Below, piece after piece: positions 56,570 to 64,000 of a stretch of DNA of 64,000 bases. Every line of letters begins with the position of its first letter. Positions within the stretch are counted from its first letter, which is position 1. The notes under the pieces are model-generated. The model saw nothing but the letters and a program-made list of their open reading frames with translations. It did no database searches and was not told where the DNA came from. Source of the DNA: Taxillus chinensis (taxonomy: Eukaryota; Streptophyta; Magnoliopsida; Santalales; Loranthaceae); NCBI GenBank assembly GCA_023512835.1, contig CM042089.1:26416440-26480439 (forward strand), written 5' to 3'. Both the position numbers and the translations under genes were made by a program.

Positions 56570-56647
56570 ATCAAAACTACGTCGTTTTGATCCTGGGATT
56601 TACTTAATCAAAACTACATCGTTTTGATGTGGGTAGTGTCTATATAA
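56570..56647 (+). promoter_or_regulatory. Twin palindromes and TATA box of the gypsy-2 5' LTR
   Basis: ATCAAAAC-N6-GTTTTGAT at 56570-56591 (centre TACGTC) and 56607-56628 (centre TACATC), starts 37 bp apart as in gypsy-1. TATATAA lies at 56641-56647. Confidence 0.75.
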
Positions 56648-56704
56648 TGAGGGCTTGAGTTTGAGTTTAGGGTTCTTGTGTTTTTCTTTGCTTGCAGCTC
56701 TGCG

Positions 56705-56706
<2 letters not shown>

Positions 56707-56736
<30 letters not shown>
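56707..56736. repeat. (GA)n microsatellite in the gypsy-2 5' LTR
   Basis: About 14 GA units shortly after the TATA box, also found at the same place in gypsy-1 and in the 3' LTR (about 60272-60304). Confidence 0.9.
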
Positions 56737-56739
<3 letters not shown>

Positions 56740-58573
56740 CTCCAGGGCGATTGCCGTGGTGGTTCGCGTCGTTGGAAGGTGTCTAGCGTGGAGGTTAGGA
56801 CAAAAGTCTGAGGTAGGGATTCATGTTCTTCCTAACTCTCCTCTGTTCTAGGATATTCACCTATATATATATATATGTAAATCCATATAGGTGTGATCTC
56901 CTATATGGATGTTGGCCTTCAGTGGCATGTTCAGTTGATTTTGATGTTGAATTTGGCCTGAGGATTTTCTGGGTTCGTTTATGCCCACCATGTGTTTGAT
57001 GAAATGTATATGAGGCCTACACACTATGTATTTGATAAAATGTCTGTGAGGCCTGCATGCCATGTATTCAATATAATGCCTGTGAGACCTTGTATATGGG
57101 TGTCTGATGATATACCTGCGTGACTGGTGTGTACTGTGTTTGACTTGTATTTGATTTTAAGCCTATGAGGCTGATGTGTGTGGCTTGTATCTGACCATGT
57201 TGGTCCCTCCGAAATCAAGTGTAAATGCTTGTCTTGAGTTTACATGTTGAGATGTCATGCTATCTTGTTCGTTGATCTGTTTGAGACCGAGCTGAGATAT
57301 GGGCCAGGCACAATAGCTGGACCCCTTTGAGATTTGGTCAGGACGTGGTCTTGAGTCTCGGTGTAGCACTCACGACGGTGGGCTAAGTCTACACCCATTC
57401 CTGAGGGTAGGTATGACGCCCGAGGAGGTGGTTGACCATATCTGACTCGGGTGGAAAATGTTGCATTGGTGTCCATGCAACATTCGCCTGGATGTGGTAT
57501 GTCATGTTACCGTGGTGGCGGGGTGTCCTCTGCCCTCCAGTGCGGGCTCAGGTAAAGAGTGTTTACTGGGTGATGTTTGATGCTTTAGCCTTAGGCACGA
57601 CACGAGCACAAGCATACACATATCATGCATGTTGTAGAGCGGGACGGGTCCGGGGGAGACCGGATCCCCTACTGAGCTATGGTTTGCTCACCCCTCCTAT
57701 ATACTGTTCTTTTGCAGGGTTTAGCAGGCGGTAGGTGAAGGCTGAGGAGCTAGGCCCCTGAGGCTGGGAGTTTTATGTTATTTCCTTTGTTGTACTATGG
57801 TTTTATGTGTTTGGAATTGGGTTTAGTTTTATTTGTGGCTTCATAGGGGTTTTTCCCCGACTGGGTTGTAATAAACATTTAGTCTTTGAAATGAAATAAA
57901 ATGAGATGTTGTTATTTAATTTGTGTTTGTGTGCATGGTTTGGGAGCAGGAGCATGCCCCTTGGCATGTTAGCCTGGTTGTGCATGTTTGGGACAGCACC
58001 CGTGCCAGAAGTCCTTTTAAGGTGCTTGCACCAACCCCTTGTCCCTTCGGGTGCGGGCATGGGCAGTCACTACTCATTTCCAAGTGGAAGGAAATTGGGG
58101 CGTGACAATATGGTATCGAGCGTTAGTTCATGGTCTGGTGGACCTAGGATAGTGGGGAGGCCTGGGCGCTTCGAGACTCTTAGGAGGCAGTTTAGGACAC
58201 GCCTGATCAACGTGGTCCTATCTGGTTTTCTGGGGTGTACTCAGGGGTAGTTAGACCAAGGAGTAAGGCATTTGCATTTGGGTTGAGGGTGCATACATGC
58301 ATTGGCATTAGGGCACTAGTTTAATTTCAGTATGAGTATTGTGGTTGGACATGCTGTGTTGCTGAAACTTGTTGCTAAAAACAAAATTTTGTTGCTGTGA
58401 AATTCGGTGATTTTCTCGTGAGACTTGTTGCTATGAATTGCTTGCTGTGTGCTTCGTGATTTACCTGTGTGTTTAAATGTAAAATGTTGCTTGAGTACCT
58501 CATGGCCCATGGGGATGAGGGTGTGTAGAGCTTGAGAGAAGCCGATCCTAGTTTGGTTTAAATTATGTAGACT

Positions 58574-59480
58574 ATGCCTCCTAGGAGAGTAACCCGAGCT
58601 ACTCCAGCTTGTAGAAGATGAATCTTCTTCCCGTCCTGGAGAGGGAAGAGGATAGCGTGTAGAGGGCGATGATCCCCTGGAGCGGATCATGGCCCAAGTC
58701 CGGGCCCTAAGTGAGAACGTGCAAGGCATGCATGAGGACCTCGGGGGAGAGATCCTAAACGAGGTGCGTCAGGAGATGATGGCACGACAGGCGGTGCCAC
58801 CCCCTCCACCCCGTGAGGCGGAACCTCCGTGTAGGCGGGAAGTGCCGGTGAGGCGGGAAGAGGGAGACGTGTTGACGCAGTTTCGAAAGGAACATCCACC
58901 AAGGTTCAAGGGAGGAGCCGAACCTCTAGGAGTAGAGCACCTGGCTCGGCAGATCGAGCATGTGTTCTCCTTTCTTCGACCCCAGGAGGAAGACAAAGTG
59001 AGACTAGCGATCCGGCGGTTGGAGGAGGAAGCCTGGGAATGGTGGCTTAGCATCTCAGAAGCCGGGACATGGAGACCATGGCCTGGAATGTGTTCCTCCA
59101 GTGTTCCATGAGGAGTTCTTTCCGAGTCATTGCGGTGGCGAAGCGGGAGGAGTTCGGCCGGCTCAAGCGAGGATTGCGATCGGTGGCGAGTATGAGCGAG
59201 ATTTCCGGGGGCTGAGTCGGTTTGCTCCGAAGCAATATCAAGGGAGGACCTGAAGGCCCATAAGTTTACCATGGGTCTCAAACCTGCCCTGAAGCAAAGG
59301 GTGGAGATGCTGCGATCGAAGACCTATCCTGAAGTCGTGGACACCGCCAAGATTGTTGAGAGAGGATTAGAGGAGGGAAGACAGGCTCACCAGGAGCGGA
59401 TGGGGCGAGCGCGCGCGACAAGCACGGTGAAACCAAGAGGCGAAGGTTGAGCCCGGGAGTGGGACTTTTCCCAAGGATGG
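58574..59480 (+). pseudogene. Gypsy-2 gag
   Basis: ATG 58574 (MPPRRVTRAT) meets a stop after fifteen codons. The gag domain continues in another frame from 58689: FRKEHPPRFKGGAEPL, IEHVFSFLRPQEEDKVRLAI, EEEAWEWWLS. Further shifts occur at about 59070-59110, then EDLKAHKFTMGL-like sequence at about 59250. Zinc-knuckle words are weak (about 59570-59650). Relative of gypsy-1 gag. Confidence 0.8.
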
Positions 59481-59927
59481 GGGCCAAGCTTCAATGGCTC
59501 CGCCCAGATCCCGTTACTTTGGAGGACAGGGGAGTCTTCTGGGAACTTCCCAAGCGGGTGTACCTGTTGTGGCCTGTCAGGGCACGTCAAACGTGAGTGC
59601 CCCAAGCGGCACTTGACGTGTCATAGCCGTGGAAGGTGGGACACATCAGCAAGGTGTGTTTCAAGAAGGGGAACAGCCGGGAGCTGGAAGCTTAGCACAA
59701 GGGAGCAGGGGTGGGACCTAATTTCAGGCCCCGCCCCTAAGCCAGACACTCGTGGCAGGCCGGTCAGGCTAGTTCCGGTCACACTAGGCCACGGGGGAGA
59801 GGCAACCACAAGGAGGATCGGAGGGGCGTCCCAGGTGGACTGCAGCAGGAGCAAAAGGGAAGGCAAGTGAGGCTAGTGGTGGGGCAAGCCAAGGCAGAGT
59901 GTTCGCGCTTACCTCGAGACCACTGAA

Positions 59928-60112
59928 ATGGAGGAATTGCCATCACCCTCCGAGGAAGGTGGAGCTGGACCTTCGGTGGTTCGAGGTACTATTCTAATAT
60001 CTCGCACTGTTGTTGCTGCATTGTTCGATACTGGAGCTTCGTGCTCCCTGATTGCTAAGTCCTTGGTGGAGAGCCTTGGACTTGATCGGAGGGTGATGGC
60101 AATTCCTCCATT
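59928..60112 (+). pseudogene. Gypsy-2 protease fragment fused to the LTR
   Basis: Reads GGAGPSVVRGTILIS and ALFDTGASCSLIA (active site intact), then runs into LTR sequence at TGCGGAAAGG (60113). The rest of the protease and all of RT are absent. Confidence 0.85.
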
Positions 60113-60269
60113 TGCGGAAAGGTGCTAACTGGTGTGATCAAAACTACGTCGTTTTGATCCTGGGATTTACTTAATCAAAACTACATCGTTTTGATGTGGG
60201 TAGTGTCTATATAATGAGGGCTTGAGTTTGAGTTTAGGGTTCTTGTGTTCTTCTTTGCTGCAGCTGCTG

Positions 60270-60308
<39 letters not shown>

Positions 60309-61678
60309 GATCTCCGGGCAGTTGCCGTGGTGGTTCGCGTCGTTGGAAGGTGTCTAGCGTGGAGGTTAGGACAAAAGTCTGAGGTAGGGATTCATGTTCT
60401 TCCTAACTCTCCTCTGTTCTAGGATATTCACCTATATATATATATATATGTAAATCCATATAGGTGTGATCTCCTATATGGATGTTGGCCTTCAGTGGCA
60501 TGTTCAGTTGATTTTGATGTTGAATTTGGCCAGAGGATTTTCTGGGTTCGTTTATGCCTACCATGTGTTTGATGAAATGTATGTGAGGCCTGCACACTAT
60601 GTATTTGATAAAATGTCTGTGAGGCCTGCGTACCATGTATTCAATATAATGCCTGTGAGACCTTGTATATGGGTGTCTGATGATATACCTGCGTGACTGG
60701 TGTGTACTGTGTTTGACTTGTATTTGATTTTAAGCCTATGAGGCTGATGTGTGTGGCTTGTATCTGACCATGTTGGTCCCTCTGAAATCAAGTGTAAATG
60801 CTGTGCTGAGTTTACATGTTGAGATGTAATGCTATGCTGTTCTGTTGATCTGTTTGAGACTGAGCTGAGATATGGGCCAGGCACAATAGCTGGACCCCTT
60901 TGAGATTTGGCCAGGACGTGGTCCTGAGTCTCGGTGTAGCACTCACGACGGTGGGCTAAGTCTACACCCATTCCTGAGGGTAGGTATGGCGCCAGAGGAG
61001 GTGGTTGACCATATTTGACTCGGGTGGAAAATGTTGCATTGGTGTCCATGCAACATTCGCCTGGATGTGGTATGTCATGTCGCCGTGGTGGCAGGGTGTC
61101 CTCTGCCCTCCAGTACGGGCTCAGGTAAAGAGTGTTTACTGGGTGATGTTTGCTGTTTTAGCCTTAGGCACGACACGAGCATAAGCATACACATATCATG
61201 CATGTTGTAGAGCGGGACGGGTCCGGGGAGACCGGATCCCTACTGAGCTATGGTTTGCTCACCCCTCCTATAAACTGTTCTTTTGCAGGGTTTAGCAGGC
61301 GGTAGGTGAAGGCTGAGGAGCTAGGCCCCTGAGGCTGGGAGTTTTATGTTATTTCCTTTGTTGTACTCTGGTTTTATGTGTTTGGAATTGGGTTTGGTTT
61401 TATTTGTGGCTTCATAGGGGTTTTTCCCCGACTGGGTTGTAATAAACATTTAGTCTTTGAAATGAAATAAAATGAGATGTTGTTATTCAATTTGTGTTTG
61501 TGTGCATGGTTTGGGAGCAGGAGCATGCCCCTTGGCATGTTAGCCTGGTTGTGCATGTTTGGGACAGCACCCGTGCCAGAAGTCCTTTTAAGGTGCTTGC
61601 ACCAACCCCTTGTCCCTTCGGGTGCGGGCATGGGCAGTCACTACTCATTTCCAAGTGGAAGGAAATTGGGGCGTGACA
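60113..61678 (+). repeat. 3' LTR of gypsy-2, 5'-truncated
   Basis: Matches 56546-58107 of the 5' LTR. It keeps the twin palindromes (60137-60158, 60174-60195), TATATAA (60208-60214) and (GA)n, but not the hairpins. Confidence 0.92.
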
Positions 61679-61808
61679 GGAAGTTGTTCCTTACGATCCT
61701 CCGCTATCTAGAACCGTAAAAATAAAAGAAACATTAATTCAATATTCTCATATTTTTACTTTAACTATATAATGAAAATGCTATGATGGAATAACATATT
61801 TTAAAATA

Positions 61809-61970
61809 AGGTGGCAATGCCAACCATGCATGTATATACGAGGTGATATAACCAACCATATAAATAACATATGTGAGGTGGTAAAACCAACCATGTAAGT
61901 AATATATATGAGGTGGTAAAACCAACCATGAATATAGTATATATGAAGTGGTAAAACCAACCATATAAAT
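61809..61970. repeat. About 33-bp tandem repeat GGTGGTAAAACCAACCATG
   Basis: Five imperfect copies of AGGTGGTAAAACCAACCAT with an AT-rich spacer such as ATAAATAACATATG. GGT...ACC gives each unit a small inverted repeat. Lies in the right part of the large LTR. Confidence 0.85.
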
Positions 61971-63142
61971 CCACATAATAAATAAGAAGTAACTTCAAAA
62001 TTTTAAAATCTTGAGTATTACCTTTCGTAGAACTTCGACGCTTGGTAAGTACTAAAAACAAAAAAGGGTTTGAGTAGAGTATTTGGAGTGATAAGAGGAA
62101 TTAAGGGAGTTTTTGTAGAGGAAAATTTCGTAGTATGGCTTGAGGGACTTATGCAATGAGAGGAGAGGACAAACACTCCTTATATAGGGCAAGGGTGGTG
62201 GTAGGTGAAACTTTTGTCCTTAATACCTTATTTTCTTCCCTAATTTTCTCCTTTTCAAATCATTTGATTCTTATCTTATTATTATCTACCACGTGGCTAC
62301 CTTGTTTCCCCCATTTTGAATTTTTTGGATTTGTTTGACTTTGAAGGTTCTTTTGGTCACAAAAGTCACATGGGTGCATAGCCTACTATTTTGACTATAA
62401 CTTTCTAGATTCTTCATTATATTAAATAAGGCCAATTGGGATGGACTCCTAACTTAATTATCTACATTTCGAGACCAATTTCAAATCTATTGGACTTGTA
62501 TATCAAAAGTTATTGGGTTTTGAAGTGAGACTAGAAATTCTGGGCGTGCTACTAGACCTTTGTGCACTGTTTAAATTGTTTCTCCTAATGGGCTGATCCA
62601 ATGAGTCTCAAATTTTAACTAAAGATATATAACTAAATTTGGAGCATTTTGTAAAAATATCAAGTTGTTTAGAGTTATATAAACAAAGTTATAAATTTTT
62701 AAAGATGACTTCCAGAACTGCGCTAGTCTATCATTTCTAAGCATAACTATTGGCTATGGAGTATTAATAAATCTTTTTGTATTTTACGACTCTTAATAAA
62801 TTTTGATGTGATAAATTTAAATTTGTATCTTATTTGATTTAGATTTAACATGTCAACTAAGAAATTATTTATTTAATATAATTAAACAAACGATTGAAAT
62901 AATTATATAGTTAGGTAAAATAACATAACACCTCATTAGAAAACATAATAACACACTTATTTTCTTAAATTGTAATTTATTTATGAAAAGCAAATCTTAT
63001 GCAATATTTAATTAACATTAATATAATTATCATACACGCTGTCAAATAATATTTTCTAAATATATGATCAAAATAGTTTAATTATAAACATAAAATAACA
63101 TAATAAATATTTATTATTTTATTAAAAATCTCGGATCTTACA

Positions 63143-64000
63143 TGCACAATCATCAGGACTTAGCCTGCAAACAAACATCAGGACCCAGCCTGCCCACACA
63201 GGATAGCTTGTCCACGATCCTCAACAGGATCCCAGCTTAGGGCACTTAGCCCAAGCTCCACGAGCTCAATGGCTCAGCACGATCCTCAACAGGATTCCAA
63301 CTCAGGGCACTCAGCCCTACCACAGTGCTATATGCCCGGACACAGTGCCACACAGGCCTGCCATCGGCGCATATACCTGCCACGGCCACAGCGCAATATG
63401 TCCGGCTTCAGTGCCACACAGACCTGCCATCGGCGCATATGTCATCACGGTGAGAACCCAACAAGTCATAAAGCCTAAGCCCTAATTCCTCAAACCAATA
63501 TACCAACACCAATATGGCATTAAGGTTCACCATACTCCCTTTATAACTGAAGCCAATATTCACAAACAGTTCATCATTCCTTAACCAAGGAAGGAGATAC
63601 CCATAGGAGTTATTTTCTTGAAATAAAAAGTCCCGGCATTGGGTCTCCATATTATAACTATGATAATCTGATTTTTGGGGGATTTTTCTAAGATGTCTAA
63701 CCCCACTTTCCAAAAATCCACCTCTACGAAAAACTGGATTTTTCCGAGATTTTACACTAAATCCCAATTTTCACATTTTGAAAGAGTGAGAATTTATTTT
63801 TCTAGTATTTTTCTTTGAATCCAAATGGGGGGTATTTCGTTATTTACATTGTAACTTAAGTATAATACTTAAGTGTGGAGAGGCATAATGGTTACAATGT
63901 AAATGGGTCCAGGCACCCTGGCAACATACACTGGCAACTGCACTATCTAACTGCTCAAGGCACCCTGCTCAAGACACCTTGCTCGACGCTATGCTCGATG
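63143..64000 (-). other. Probable continuation of the minus-strand LTR from 53984
   Basis: A phrase of about 130 bp occurs twice here in degenerate form (ATCCTCAACAGGATYCCA and GCCTGCCATCGGCGCATAT recur). No gene is supported. The sequence runs out of the window. Confidence 0.45.

Larger units (their letters stand above)
56137..58107 (+). repeat. 5' LTR of gypsy-2
   Basis: TGTAAGGACCCGT to GGGGCGTGACA, 1971 bp, complete. Confidence 0.92.
56137..61678 (+). mobile_element. Gypsy retrotransposon (gypsy-2), deleted, nested in the large LTR
   Basis: A complete 5' LTR (56137-58107) and a 3' LTR lacking its first 409 bp (60113-61678), flanked by GGAAG (56132-56136, 61679-61683). The interior is 2 kb, holding gag and the start of protease. 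RT, RNase H and integrase are gone, deleted together with the start of the 3' LTR. The LTR copies look only a few percent different. The primer site is damaged (TGGTATCGAGC, about 58111). Confidence 0.92.
54472..63142 (-). mobile_element. Large LTR, probably solo, split by gypsy-2
   Basis: Left end TGTAACGCCCCC, right end CGGATCTTACA. Flanks TGTAC and TGCAC could be a duplication with one change. Without gypsy-2 it is about 3.1 kb. A CCCTATATAAGG box on the minus strand (about 62178) and the right-end TGTAAGATCCGAG show minus orientation. No internal genes are visible, so a solo LTR is likely. Confidence 0.6.
42982..64000 (+). mobile_element. SIRE/Tork-like copia element (copia-5), interrupted, runs off the window
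   Basis: 5' LTR, primer site, gag and protease are seen to 49231. Gag is split by the solo LTR at 44478-47462, and the protease region is entered by gypsy-1 at 49232. RT, integrase and the 3' LTR are not in the window and should lie beyond its right edge. Confidence 0.8.
49232..64000 (+). mobile_element. Gypsy retrotransposon (gypsy-1), interrupted in RT, runs off the window
   Basis: LTR, primer site TGGTATCAGAGC (51016-51027), gag, protease and the first half of RT up to 53983. There a minus-strand LTR begins. RNase H, integrase and 3' LTR are not seen. Inserted in the protease of copia-5. Confidence 0.85.
53984..64000 (-). mobile_element. Minus-strand gypsy LTR in gypsy-1 RT, itself interrupted
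   Basis: Begins TGTCACGCCCCCG at 53984, complement of a GGGGGCGTGACA LTR end, and runs to 54471. A second LTR insertion follows (54472-63142). The outer sequence seems to resume at 63143. The phrase GGGTGAGCGACAAGCTCAG (54370-54390) matches the end region of this LTR superfamily in reverse. The other end is outside the window. Confidence 0.65.

Noticed and set aside
57803..58250. Open frames of 85-114 codons duplicated at 61374-61719
   Set aside because: Both copies are the same part of the gypsy-2 LTRs. LTR sequence, not genes.
63408..63767. 119-codon minus-strand frame at the right edge
   Set aside because: No recognisable domain. It lies in LTR-like DNA and overlaps a repeated segment.
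1..64000. tRNA or rRNA genes
   Set aside because: TGGTATCAGAGC-type motifs are retrotransposon primer sites (tRNA-Met complement), not tRNA genes. I saw no cloverleaf or rRNA segment, though I could not run a scanner.

Overview
The window is nuclear DNA of a flowering plant, probably a eudicot. It is AT-rich, has short exons in long introns with GT-AG boundaries, and is loaded with plant-type copia and gypsy LTR retrotransposons. I cannot name the species. Only two host genes are supported, and they converge. A BUB1-like spindle-checkpoint kinase lies on the plus strand (1495-8805, about 14 exons). A FLYING SAUCER-type transmembrane RING-H2 ubiquitin ligase lies on the minus strand (10664-38464, 14 exons, 569 codons in one open frame). 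I rebuilt both exon by exon; phases agree across every junction, apart from one uncertain donor and one probable GC-AG intron in BUB1.

Layout. 1-1420: AT-rich upstream DNA with a dense TTGGTATT/AATACC repeat, then a perfect E2F site just before BUB1. 1495-8805: BUB1, with a LINE fragment in intron 4. 8806-10663: convergent 3' region with a MITE-like palindromic repeat. 10664-38464: FLY1, spread over 27.8 kb because retrotransposons occupy its introns. These are copia-1 (11526-16203, plus strand), a gypsy remnant (18689-20712), copia-2 (22004-31586, minus) with copia-3 nested inside it (25723-30923, minus), and copia-4 (33665-36852, plus). The four copia elements look like one lineage with short LTRs. 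All coding remnants are broken, but the FLY1 exons are intact. 38465-40367: FLY1 upstream DNA.

From 40368 to the right edge the DNA is a nested stack of retrotransposons with no host gene recognised. A minus-strand gypsy LTR (40368) carries an intact TRIM (40714-41936, two 414-bp LTRs). It is entered by a SIRE-like copia element (42982 onward), whose gag is split by a 2985-bp solo LTR (44478-47462, duplication ATGAG). That copia element is entered in its protease region by gypsy-1 (49232 onward). Gypsy-1 is cut in its reverse transcriptase by another minus-strand LTR (53984 onward). That LTR is cut by a further LTR (54472-63142), which holds gypsy-2 (56137-61678, duplication GGAAG). This is up to six levels of insertion.

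The most unusual signal is in the gypsy-1 and gypsy-2 LTRs. Each carries hairpins with ACGT-core arms whose stem sequences differ between the two elements but remain perfectly paired (compensatory changes), followed by two palindromes ATCAAAAC-N6-GTTTTGAT at fixed spacing just before a TATATAA box.
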